Assembly (NCBI GenBank): GCA_002359085.1
Contig: DEQB01000015.1
Location: forward strand, 15,952-25,250
Direction of reading: 5' to 3'
Length of the DNA: 9,299 nt
Origin: Erysipelothrix sp. UBA3377
Lineage (GTDB): Bacteria; Bacillota_I; Bacilli_A; Erysipelotrichales; Erysipelotrichaceae
Shown here: positions 1 through 6,839 of the stretch, one piece after another
How positions within the stretch are numbered: the stretch's first letter is position 1
Layout of the letters: each line of letters begins with the position of its first letter
Made by a program: the position numbers and the translations under genes
Notes under the pieces: generated by a model
The model's input: only the letters and a program-made list of their open reading frames with translations
Told to the model about the DNA's origin: nothing
The model's database searches: none

Positions 1-8
1 AGTAAACA

Positions 9-416
9 ATGAAAAAAAACAGCGGATTAACACTGGTTGAAGTTGTCGTTGCTTTAGCAGTATTTATGATTGTTGTTGCGATGGCTTTTCCAATTTTAGC
101 GCAATCAGGCCTTATCAACGTGAAATCTAAAGAAAAATTAGATGCACAGGAGATAGGGATTTTAGTCGTTGAGGAGCTATTGGTTGTATCTGAATCTCAA
201 ACCAATGAATCTACACTCATATCATATCTTGATAATACTGGCCTCCCAAGTTTTGGCCAGCCTTTTATGTGTGATTCAATTGTTTGCACTATAAATAAAG
301 ACAACTATACAGTCACATTATTGTTTAATAACATCGACACTTCGAATCTGGTGAAAGTCAGTGTGAATGTAGACAATATGAAATACGAAACATTGGAGTG
401 GCTCATCTATGATTAA
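9..416 (+). CDS. Type IV minor prepilin, PilV-like
   Basis: Small (135 aa) type IV prepilin, expected to be inserted in the membrane, trimmed by the prepilin peptidase and built into the pilus tip or priming complex. The N-terminus has a short basic leader (MKKNSG) followed by LTLVE, so cleavage is predicted after Gly6, with the conserved Glu at mature position +5. A hydrophobic helix spans about residues 7-30. The globular part carries two cysteines (Cys88, Cys93) that could form a disulfide. An in-frame TAA at 3-5 precedes the ATG, so the start cannot lie much further upstream; its ribosome binding site must lie mostly outside the window. The stop overlaps the next gene by 8 bases. Prepilin identity is firm; the PilV assignment rests on size and on its place before a PilW-like and a PilX-like gene, so it is an inference. 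Confidence 0.88.
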   Translation: MKKNSGLTLVEVVVALAVFMIVVAMAFPILAQSGLINVKSKEKLDAQEIGILVVEELLVVSESQTNESTLISYLDNTGLPSFGQPFMCDSIVCTINKDNYTVTLLFNNIDTSNLVKVSVNVDNMKYETLEWLIYD

Positions 417-843
417 GAAAAAAGATGGGTTTACACTGATAGAAGTGATTGTGGCCATGATGGTAACAGGAATTATACTGGGTACAGTATATTTCTTGTT
501 TATTAAAGCTTGGAACATGAATATGGAACAAAACGAATATATCAATGCCCAAGATGCCCTGAGAATCAGTGGCTTACAAATCGAATCGGATGTTAGACGT
601 TCAACGCAAAGTATTACGATTAATACAGATGGCATGTGTTATGACATTATAGATGACACAACCATTACCTACTGTCTACAGGATAACACACTCATTCGAA
701 ATGGTTCTTATTTAACAGATAATGTAGACTTACTTACGATTGAAATGCCCTCTGGCAATGCTTATGTCGATATCAAACTCAAAGGATCCTATAACGGAAA
801 GGAAATTTCTCATGAAAAGAAAATCTACCTTAGAACTCCTTAA
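409..843 (+). CDS. Type IV minor prepilin, PilW-like
   Basis: Second minor prepilin, 144 aa. The leader MIKKKDG is followed by FTLIE, predicting cleavage after Gly7 with Glu at mature +5, then a hydrophobic helix to about residue 33. The sequence just after the helix (NAQDALRISGLQIESDVRR) resembles the region seen in PilW/ComGF-type minor pilins. Two cysteines (Cys77, Cys89) lie in the globular domain, a spacing compatible with a disulfide loop. The start overlaps the end of the previous gene by 8 bases, with GGAGTGG at 395-401 as ribosome binding site, so the two are probably translationally coupled. Its own 3' end overlaps the start of the large PilX-like gene by 32 bases. Expected to work with its two neighbours in starting pilus assembly. 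Assignment to PilW rather than another minor-pilin class is by context. Confidence 0.88.
   Translation: MIKKKDGFTLIEVIVAMMVTGIILGTVYFLFIKAWNMNMEQNEYINAQDALRISGLQIESDVRRSTQSITINTDGMCYDIIDDTTITYCLQDNTLIRNGSYLTDNVDLLTIEMPSGNAYVDIKLKGSYNGKEISHEKKIYLRTP
798..804 (+). promoter_or_regulatory. Ribosome binding site that fixes the PilX-like start
   Basis: AAAGGAA lies 7 bases before ATG 812, inside the end of the PilW-like coding sequence. It supports 812, not the longer in-frame start at 740, whose extra 24 residues would precede and bury the prepilin leader. Confidence 0.6.
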
Positions 844-2707
844 AGATAAATCAGGAGCAGCACTCATAACAGTACTGGTTATTTTCTTAACACTTGTGGT
901 GATTGTTACTTCAGCGACCATGATGGCACACGCAAACTTTATGCGTGCTCAAAAGACTGCTAACTTCTCTTCTGCCTACTACGTTGCAGAGACGGGTTTA
1001 AATGAAATGATTGATACTTTTAAGACATATCATGAAGAGATTTCATCAGATATGAGTGGTACTGAAATTCAACATGAACTCAGAGCCTTACTCGGTTTTA
1101 ATGGGGCAGAATTTGCAACTAAAGAATACGGAAAAGTGATGAACGAGAATGCATATGCAAATATTTATCTTGAATATATGGGTGATGATGAAGAAACTAA
1201 AGTTTTCATACTCACATCTGATGGGTATTTGGGTAACAATTCTCGAACAGTTTCTACAACAATACGATTAAGAAGTGGTTCAAATGGTACATTATTTCAA
1301 CCTGATGCAGTTGTGAATTTAGATAAAAGCTTTAGCAATATACCCATTCAATTTGGACATGGTGGTGATGTTCATACGCTAAGGGGACCTTTTATTACGA
1401 ACAGACCCATTCACTTTACAAGTGGAAATCCAAATGTTGTATATGGTCCGATACTTTCAAATAGTACAATTGAGTTTTCTAAAGTCATCAACACATCTAA
1501 CAAACCTGTATTTATTACTTCAGGAAATATTACGTTTAGAAATAACCAAGATCACACCTTTCATGCAATCATGTTAAAGGATGATGCAATCTTGACTTCA
1601 GAAGTGTCGTCAAATAATATTAGTATATCTTACTTATTTGTCCCAACAAATAGAATGAATGAAAAAATACTCTTTGGGACTGATGATAAGTTCAATATTT
1701 CAAATATAATCTATTACAACCCAGTTAACTTTGACCCTTATAATGCAACGATTACGAGTGCGACAACCGGTCATAAACTAAATAATGAAATGATCTTTGG
1801 ATTATCCAAAGAGCAAGGCGGACAATATAACTATAAGGAATATTTTCACGAAGATTTTATTCTAGATAATATAAGTGAAGCATCCATTGACGAATACTAT
1901 CCATCTTATTCATTGCCAATTGCGCCAAGTAGTACTAAGACAGATGATGTACTTTTATTATCTGGGGTTGTTGACTTTACAAATGAAAATGGTACTTACT
2001 TTTATGACGAAATTCGAACAAGTAATAACTGGAATCCAATCACTGTTAATGTCGGAAATAAAAAAGTAGTGCTGGTTACTGAGAGACTGCAATTTTTAAA
2101 TACAATACTTACTGTAAATATTGAATATGAAGGATCGCTTGAAATTTATGTTGTACCCAAAAATGGAAATGTTATCGATTATAAAGATGTAAAGTTAGAG
2201 TTTATTGAATCAAATATCAATTATGAAACGAAAAGCGGCAATAACGAGATAAAAAACCCATCCAATAGATTTCGGATTATTGTTCCTAAAATGAATGGTA
2301 CACAAGCACAACGTACTATGATTGTAATGAACGCATTCATTAAACCACATAAGTTTACCGTATTAACAGAGAATATGAATTTGGAGAATTTGGGTGTGTT
2401 TGCGGGGAATTTTATATCCTTGAATGGCGAGCAAGCCATCTTCAAAAACGCTGGTGGAAATTCTGATACGCAACTCGTCTATTTCCCTAATGGCACCATA
2501 ATTGTTGAAGGTGGTACAAATAAAGGTGTCTTTATTTCTAACTCATTTAGAGCAACAGGATGGGCAACTTACGAGTTTAACACAGAATATGATAAATCTA
2601 ATTCTGATGAAATTTTTGGTGAGATACTAGAACCAGGTAGTGGTGGCAATGATACAGATGGCATTCAAGGCGAATTTTATATAAGTCCAATTCGGGAGGT
2701 AGATTGA
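812..2707 (+). CDS. Very large PilX-like minor pilin / pilus tip candidate
   Basis: Predicted 631-aa protein with a PilX-type N-terminus: a 15-residue basic leader ending KDKSG, then AALIT and a hydrophobic helix to about residue 37. Mature +5 is Thr rather than Glu, as is common in PilX-type proteins. AYYVAETGL at 55-63 is the hallmark just after the PilX helix. The remaining ~560 residues are rich in Asn, Thr, Ile and beta-type repeats such as ITSGNITFRNN, suggesting an extended beta fold. The segment from Leu555 (LVYFPNGTIIVEGG, then KGVFISNSFRATG) resembles the beta-helical C-terminal domain of large Gram-positive PilX-like proteins. There are no cysteines. A Gly/Asp-rich stretch precedes the last ~15 residues. 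ATG 812 is chosen over the upstream in-frame ATG 740 because it gives the leader directly and has AAAGGAA at 798-804. Likely a surface-exposed tip subunit; an adhesive role is inference. Confidence 0.82.
   Translation: MKRKSTLELLKDKSGAALITVLVIFLTLVVIVTSATMMAHANFMRAQKTANFSSAYYVAETGLNEMIDTFKTYHEEISSDMSGTEIQHELRALLGFNGAEFATKEYGKVMNENAYANIYLEYMGDDEETKVFILTSDGYLGNNSRTVSTTIRLRSGSNGTLFQPDAVVNLDKSFSNIPIQFGHGGDVHTLRGPFITNRPIHFTSGNPNVVYGPILSNSTIEFSKVINTSNKPVFITSGNITFRNNQDHTFHAIMLKDDAILTSEVSSNNISISYLFVPTNRMNEKILFGTDDKFNISNIIYYNPVNFDPYNATITSATTGHKLNNEMIFGLSKEQGGQYNYKEYFHEDFILDNISEASIDEYYPSYSLPIAPSSTKTDDVLLLSGVVDFTNENGTYFYDEIRTSNNWNPITVNVGNKKVVLVTERLQFLNTILTVNIEYEGSLEIYVVPKNGNVIDYKDVKLEFIESNINYETKSGNNEIKNPSNRFRIIVPKMNGTQAQRTMIVMNAFIKPHKFTVLTENMNLENLGVFAGNFISLNGEQAIFKNAGGNSDTQLVYFPNGTIIVEGGTNKGVFISNSFRATGWATYEFNTEYDKSNSDEIFGEILEPGSGGNDTDGIQGEFYISPIREVD
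2694..2699 (+). promoter_or_regulatory. Ribosome binding site of pilC
   Basis: GGGAGG sits 7 bases before ATG 2707 and inside the last codons of the PilX-like gene. The spacing favours ATG 2707 over TTG 2704, and the stop/start overlap suggests coupled translation. Confidence 0.6.
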
Positions 2708-3894
2708 TGAAAAGTTATAAGGTAACAATGATTGATCGTACAGGTAAAACATTGACAGATACAATACCTGCCGAAAGTGAAGCTGTTTTACTTTCTAGTG
2801 TTAAGTCTCAAGGGAACTATCTTCTTAAGTATGAGGAAGTTTCTACGATTACTAAGAGTCGTAGTAAGTTGGGTTTGGATAAGTTGGTTATCTTTACTTA
2901 CCAAATGAGCGCGATGATGTCGGCGGGTGTAAGTATTATTGATTCTTTGCGTATGATGCAGGATAAAGCTACTAAAGCTGAAGATAAGAAGATATATAGA
3001 AATTTGTATGAAGAGGTTCAAAAGGGTAATTCTCTGTCTGTTGCGATGATGGAACAGGGGGGTGCTTTTGATGCGATGTTGATTAGTATGGTTAAGTCTG
3101 GTGAGTCTACGGGTTCGTTGGATGAGACGCTTAAGACAATGTCTAATCAATATGAGCGTGATAAGAAGATTAATCAGAAGTTAAAGACTGCGAGTATTTA
3201 TCCGATGGTTTTGTTTGTGGTTTCTGTATTGGTTGTGTTGGTGCTTGTGACCTTTGTGTTGCCGGGTATTATGAATTCGTTTCCTGAAGCTGAGACGCCT
3301 TTTCTAACGCGTATATTAATGGGTTTGTCTACTTTCTTGATTACGAGATGGTATGTGGTGTTGATGATTGTGGCAGGTGTTTCGGCTGGTTTTGTGGCCA
3401 TCATGAATAATCGTAAGACGCGTATTAGAATTGATCATTTGTTGTTGAAGTTACCGGTTATTGGTAAGTTGATGGCGACGGTGTATTCTGCGCGTGTAGC
3501 GCGTTCGTTTGCGTCTCTTTATGGTCATGGTGTGAATGCTTTGGAGATGATTGAATTGACCTCCAGTGTCATTGGGAACGCTTATTTAGAAGATAAATTT
3601 GATCAGGTGTATGTGGATGTGAGTCGGGGTGGACATTTGTCTGACGCGATTAAACATGTGGGTTATTTTGATTCCATGTTGCCAGCGATGATTAGTGTTG
3701 GTGAGGAAACAGGTGACTTAGAAGGTATTCTGGATAAAATTGCGGATTACTTTGATCAGGAGTCTGAAGCTGCGTTGACGCGGTTAGTTGGACTGATTGA
3801 ACCTATTATGATTGTTTGGATGGGGATTGTGGTTGGATTGATTGTGATATCGATTCTGCAACCGATGTTCAAAATGTATGGAAATCTAGGATAA
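2707..3894 (+). CDS. pilC: T4P inner-membrane platform protein PilC (GspF family)
   Basis: 395-aa polytopic platform protein on which the PilB motor acts to drive pilin assembly. The family's duplicated layout is visible: GspF repeat 1 at about 61-188 (FTYQMSAMMSAGVSIIDSL, then VKSGESTGSLDETL at 129-142) and repeat 2 at about 264-386 (ARSFASLYGHGVNALEMI, then ISVGEETGDLEGIL at 329-342). Membrane segments are at about 165-188, 213-233 and 364-386, and the C-terminus ends in the typical ILQPMFKMYGNLG. Length is normal for PilC. ATG 2707 overlaps the previous TGA by one base, with GGGAGG 2694-2699 placed well; a TTG at 2704 would add only one residue. Codon use is uneven: all 12 Lys codons at residues 94-254 are AAG, while the four after residue 290 are AAA. 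Confidence 0.96.
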   Translation: MKSYKVTMIDRTGKTLTDTIPAESEAVLLSSVKSQGNYLLKYEEVSTITKSRSKLGLDKLVIFTYQMSAMMSAGVSIIDSLRMMQDKATKAEDKKIYRNLYEEVQKGNSLSVAMMEQGGAFDAMLISMVKSGESTGSLDETLKTMSNQYERDKKINQKLKTASIYPMVLFVVSVLVVLVLVTFVLPGIMNSFPEAETPFLTRILMGLSTFLITRWYVVLMIVAGVSAGFVAIMNNRKTRIRIDHLLLKLPVIGKLMATVYSARVARSFASLYGHGVNALEMIELTSSVIGNAYLEDKFDQVYVDVSRGGHLSDAIKHVGYFDSMLPAMISVGEETGDLEGILDKIADYFDQESEAALTRLVGLIEPIMIVWMGIVVGLIVISILQPMFKMYGNLG

Positions 3895-3895
3895 G

Positions 3896-3904
3896 AGAGG
3901 TGAT
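3896..3904 (+). promoter_or_regulatory. Strong ribosome binding site of the GTG-started pilM
   Basis: AGAGGTGAT pairs extensively with the 16S rRNA 3' end and ends 5 bases before GTG 3910. This decides the non-ATG start. Confidence 0.65.
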
Positions 3905-3909
3905 GTATT

Positions 3910-4794
3910 GTGGCATGCGTTATAGAAATTAGAGATCGTGAACTTTATGTCTTGGTTGGTAGTGGGAATCATAAGAAATTGAAGGTTCAAAATGCTTTTA
4001 GGATTTTTCTTCAGGATTCTCTATTTATAAATCATGATGTTAATTTGAATGAATCTATGATTAATTATGTAAAGAATGCTTTGGAAGAAAAGGGCATCAA
4101 AGATAAAAAAGTACACTTGGTAATCAATCATCGCACGATTTTATCTAAAAATTTGACGGTCCCTAAAACTGATAAGAAAAAACTTGGCTTTTTAGTGACC
4201 AATGAAATGACGACTTCCTTTAATCTAACGCGTGACTTTATTGTAGATTATCGTGTCTTAAATGAATTAGAAGTTGAGGGTCATAAACAGTATCACGTTG
4301 CAGCGAGTGCGATGCGCAGAAGTTCAATAGAAGGTTTGGAAATATTTTTTGAAGGAATGGGTATGAAAATTCAGTCCATAGAAAGTGCTTCGAATGCATT
4401 TCTTAATTTTGTTGAAAAGTTTGATGTGGTGGATACTTTTGATCCAGTGGTGGTCATAGATGCTTCTTCATCTTATATTCGATATTTTATGTTTAACCAT
4501 AAGAACTTTATGATGATGCGTTCTGTGTTAATTCATATTGACGATGATGCGAGTGTTATTTCTAAGCGTGTTGCGCATGTGCTTGATTTATTAAATCAAT
4601 CGCAACAAGGGGTAACTGGTAAGCCAATCACAAAAGTAATTGTGGTGGGTTATGAGAAACGCTTTAAATTTATTGAACAAATTTCTGAACAAACGCTTAA
4701 TATACCGTCTTTAGTTCCTGAGATATTTGGGTCTATTACACCCAATGATATTGGACTTTATGACTTTACGAATAGTGTGGGGGTGTTGGTATGA
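3910..4794 (+). CDS. pilM: PilM-like actin-fold protein with degenerate nucleotide motifs
   Basis: 294-aa cytoplasmic PilM-family protein, expected to bind the N-terminal tail of PilN and link the PilB motor to the PilN/PilO ring. Family features include LTVPKTDKKKLGFLVTNEM at about 82-100 and an actin-like layout with a second beta-strand motif at 180-194. The nucleotide contacts look eroded: the usual DIG in phosphate loop 1 is EIR (residues 6-8), loop 2 reads VIDASSSYI without the normal glycine, and the adenosine loop reads VVGYEKRF. It is also rather short for the family (usually about 350 aa). The GTG start is supported by a perfect AGAGGTGAT at 3896-3904; nearby ATG and TTG triplets are out of frame. 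It begins 15 bases after pilC and overlaps pilN by 4 bases. PilM identity follows from both sequence and order; loss of ATP binding is inference. Confidence 0.85.
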   Translation: MACVIEIRDRELYVLVGSGNHKKLKVQNAFRIFLQDSLFINHDVNLNESMINYVKNALEEKGIKDKKVHLVINHRTILSKNLTVPKTDKKKLGFLVTNEMTTSFNLTRDFIVDYRVLNELEVEGHKQYHVAASAMRRSSIEGLEIFFEGMGMKIQSIESASNAFLNFVEKFDVVDTFDPVVVIDASSSYIRYFMFNHKNFMMMRSVLIHIDDDASVISKRVAHVLDLLNQSQQGVTGKPITKVIVVGYEKRFKFIEQISEQTLNIPSLVPEIFGSITPNDIGLYDFTNSVGVLV

Positions 4795-5354
4795 ATAAAA
4801 AAATGAACTTGTATCAACAGTATCTGGCCCATGAACAAAGGTCTAAATCTGTGAGTACTGCAGGTGCTGCATTTGTTTTATTTGGGGCCCTGGCTCTGAT
4901 TATGGTTGCCTATGGTGTGAGTTTGATGTTTCAGCAATCTTTACTTAAAGGTGAAATTGCGTCTTTATCTTCTTATATCAATGCGCCTGCGAATGTTGAA
5001 CAATATGAGGCAGCCAATGCGATTGCGATTGAAAACTCAAATCTCGCAACATTTAAAGACTCTCTGGGAGATATTAACGATGTCTTGGATACGAAACAAG
5101 GCCATGACAGTCAAGTGTTGACAGAGCTGTTAATCGCAACACCTGCGGGTTTAAGAATTGATGATTTGACCATTACTGAGTCTGTGGTTGTGATTCAATA
5201 TAGTAGTAAAAGAGAAGTAGCTTCTTCAGAATATATTGAGAATCTAAAGAACAGTGGTCTTGTGAAAGAGGTTAACTATGATGGATATCAATATGATGCG
5301 GGTAGTGAAAGATATACTGGATCTGCAACCATCATCTTAAGGGGGAATTACTGA
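4791..5354 (+). CDS. pilN: T4P alignment protein PilN
   Basis: 187-aa bitopic membrane protein. A short cytoplasmic tail (residues 1-20) is followed by one membrane helix at about 22-47 and an extracytoplasmic part with a helical segment (about 48-100) and a small alpha/beta domain at 105-187, as expected for PilN. The tail reads MNKKMNLYQQYL; MNL at 5-7 could stand in for the INLLP motif by which PilN tails dock into PilM. ATG overlaps the pilM stop (ATGA, 4 bases), with GGGGGTG at 4779-4785, and the TGA stop overlaps the pilO start by one base. Primary sequence of this family diverges quickly, so the call rests on topology, size and its fixed place between pilM and pilO. Confidence 0.85.
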   Translation: MNKKMNLYQQYLAHEQRSKSVSTAGAAFVLFGALALIMVAYGVSLMFQQSLLKGEIASLSSYINAPANVEQYEAANAIAIENSNLATFKDSLGDINDVLDTKQGHDSQVLTELLIATPAGLRIDDLTITESVVVIQYSSKREVASSEYIENLKNSGLVKEVNYDGYQYDAGSERYTGSATIILRGNY

Positions 5355-6064
5355 TGACTAAATTATCGACGCGTGAAGTAGTTCTTCTATCTGTTCTGTT
5401 ATTTATTATGGTATTTGGTTTGGGTATTCTTTATTGGATTAATCCCATGATTGCGAATATTGAAGCTTTGGAAAGTGAGAAATCGAATTTAGAAGTTCAA
5501 GAAATTGAAATGCGTACAAGAATTGCTCAAACAGGTAAGTTGATGGAGAACCGTGAACAATTACTGGATGATGTGGATGCTTTGATGAATGAATTGTCAG
5601 ATCCACTTAAGGGAGAAAGTTTTGATCGATTAACCCAAAGCTTAGCCCGTGATCGTAAGATTAAGATTCAAAGTGTGAGTTATGGTGCAGCCAGTGTTGT
5701 GGCACCTTCTGCGCAATCAACGCCTGTTCAAACGTATGAGTTCAATCTTAAAGAATTGTTGGATACATATTTGAATTACAGTCCAAGTGAAGTAACGGGT
5801 GTTTCTACGGATCATCAAATCTTAAAGCAATCGCTTGTGATTGAAGTTGAGGGTAGTTATGCTAATTTACAACGTTTCGTGGGTGATTTGAGTAATGTGG
5901 GTCAGACCAATTACATAAAAAACGTTTCTTATACAAGAAACGATCATGAAATATTTGATGATGAAGGTAATCCAACGGATACGGAGACTCAAGAAAGTGC
6001 ATCCATTGAAATTGATGTTTATTTCTTAAATAAAGAAATACCAGGTGGTTGGGTAGGCAAATAA
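5354..6064 (+). CDS. pilO: T4P alignment protein PilO
   Basis: 236-aa bitopic protein, the usual partner of PilN. It has a short N-terminal tail, a membrane helix at about 9-30, an acidic coiled-coil stretch at about 33-82 (IEALESEKSNLEVQEIEMR), and a C-terminal ferredoxin-like domain with LVIEVEGSYANLQRFVGDL at 161-179, the pattern typical of PilO. ATG shares one base with the pilN stop, and AAGGGGGA at 5339-5346 is its ribosome binding site. No pilP follows, which fits a bacterium without an outer membrane. The last 39 bases overlap the 3' end of pilD on the other strand, and codons 188-197 carry an inverted repeat that looks like the pilD terminator. That double duty would constrain synonymous change here. 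Confidence 0.9.
   Translation: MTKLSTREVVLLSVLLFIMVFGLGILYWINPMIANIEALESEKSNLEVQEIEMRTRIAQTGKLMENREQLLDDVDALMNELSDPLKGESFDRLTQSLARDRKIKIQSVSYGAASVVAPSAQSTPVQTYEFNLKELLDTYLNYSPSEVTGVSTDHQILKQSLVIEVEGSYANLQRFVGDLSNVGQTNYIKNVSYTRNDHEIFDDEGNPTDTETQESASIEIDVYFLNKEIPGGWVGK
5915..5942 (-). terminator. Intrinsic terminator of pilD, inside pilO
   Basis: Reading the - strand, a perfect 8-bp stem CGTTTCTT / AAGAAACG with a 4-base loop (GTAT) is followed directly by six T residues (A run 5917-5922 on the + strand). It begins 83 bases past the pilD stop and lies within pilO codons 188-197. On the + strand there is no T run after the hairpin, so it should stop only leftward transcripts. The stem holds only three G-C pairs, so strength may be moderate. 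Confidence 0.6.
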
Positions 6065-6796
6065 AAGGCCTATATACCAGTTCGCAATATTTTGTCCGTA
6101 GAGTAAGCTTATAAATAAACCAACACAGAGAAAGGGTCCGAATGGAATCGCATCCTTTCGATCGTGTTTCTTATTCATAAGTGTTATTACGCCATAGATA
6201 CCCCCGATGATTACAGCAATCACAAAAGCGACGACGATGTTTTTGGTCGCAAGATACGCTCCAGAAGCAAACATGAGCTTAATGTCTCCGCCTCCAATAC
6301 CGCCAGTTATATTGGCGATGATGAGTAGGGGAACACTGATAATTAATGCGCCGAATACAACATCGGTGATGGGTTTCTTTAATAAAATGGCGTCTATGAA
6401 AGCTAAAATTAAAATTATGATGTGGAATCGATCAAATATTAACATCGTATCTATATCGATAAATGCAATTACGATTAAAACTGATGCGAATGTCATTGCG
6501 ATTATGGATTGGATGGTATATCCAAAGGTTAGGTAAACCAAGACATACGCGATTCCTGTTATGAGTTCAAGTAAGGGATATCTTAAAGATAACTTTGTAT
6601 GACACTTCTTACATTTACCTTTTTGAATAAAGTAGCTGACTAAGGGAATCAGTTCTAAAGGTGTTAAGTCACGGTTACAGAATTCGCACCGTGAGCGTCC
6701 CGTTGAAATGGATATTTTTTTGGGTAAGCGGTCTATAACCACACCTAAAAAAGAACCCATGATTAAACCTAAAATTAAAACAAATATTTGTATCAT
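6026..6796 (-). CDS. pilD: Prepilin peptidase / N-methyltransferase PilD (A24 family)
   Basis: 256-aa polytopic membrane aspartyl protease that removes prepilin leaders after glycine and usually N-methylates the new N-terminus. The N-terminal domain begins with GSFLGVVIDRLP (14-25) and carries the zinc-type tetracysteine pair Cys37/Cys40 and Cys62/Cys65, then LRYPLLELITG at 71-81. The peptidase core shows AFIDIDTMLIFD (candidate catalytic Asp114/Asp116) and GGGD with Asp171, followed by hydrophobic helices and a conserved IPFGPFL near 217. Length is normal. The start has GGTGAT 5 bases upstream. It is the only gene here on the - strand: convergent with pilO, overlapping it by 39 bases, and divergent from pilB. 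The expected substrates are the three prepilins at the left of the window and an unseen major pilin. Confidence 0.96.
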   Translation of the reverse strand: MIQIFVLILGLIMGSFLGVVIDRLPKKISISTGRSRCEFCNRDLTPLELIPLVSYFIQKGKCKKCHTKLSLRYPLLELITGIAYVLVYLTFGYTIQSIIAMTFASVLIVIAFIDIDTMLIFDRFHIIILILAFIDAILLKKPITDVVFGALIISVPLLIIANITGGIGGGDIKLMFASGAYLATKNIVVAFVIAVIIGGIYGVITLMNKKHDRKDAIPFGPFLCVGLFISLLYGQNIANWYIGLLFAYPTTWYFFI

Positions 6797-6801
6797 AGCG
6801 T

Positions 6802-6819
6802 ATCACCATGATTATTATA
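6802..6819 (-). promoter_or_regulatory. Possible pilD -10 box and ribosome binding site
   Basis: On the - strand a perfect TATAAT (6819-6814) is followed by GGTGAT (6807-6802), which lies 5 bases before ATG 6796. No good -35 box is seen 16-18 bases upstream. A start site near 6807 would leave a leader of only about 11 bases, so the ribosome site is more secure than the promoter. Confidence 0.35.
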
Positions 6820-6827
6820 GCAAAGAA

Positions 6828-6834
6828 AGAGGGA
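6828..6834 (+). promoter_or_regulatory. Ribosome binding site of pilB
   Basis: AGAGGGA lies 5 bases before ATG 6840. It supports this start over in-frame starts further upstream (from 6708), which would run antisense through the pilD coding sequence and add a stretch unrelated to PilB. Confidence 0.6.
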
Positions 6835-6839
6835 ATTTT

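Noticed and set aside
740..811. Longer N-terminus for the PilX-like protein from ATG 740
   Set aside because: It would put 24 extra residues before a normal prepilin leader and overlap the PilW-like gene by 104 bases. ATG 812 has a well-placed ribosome site and gives the expected leader.
2788..3150. 120-codon open frame on the - strand opposite pilC
   Set aside because: The predicted protein is rich in Arg, His and Thr, has no motif, and lies fully opposite a conserved part of pilC whose T/G-rich codons make stops rare in that frame.
6130..6160. Inverted repeat GAAAGG / CCTTTC after pilO as a + strand terminator
   Set aside because: The stem is short, the loop is about 18 bases, and no T run follows.
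6207..6536. 109-codon open frame on the + strand opposite pilD
   Set aside because: It is Met/Ile-rich low-complexity sequence with no recognisable domain, fully opposite the hydrophobic core of pilD. This is what antisense reading of membrane-helix codons gives.
6708..6839. Longer N-terminus for PilB from 6708
   Set aside because: The extra residues come from reading antisense through pilD and do not look like PilB. ATG 6840 has AGAGGGA at the right distance and gives the normal MshEN start.
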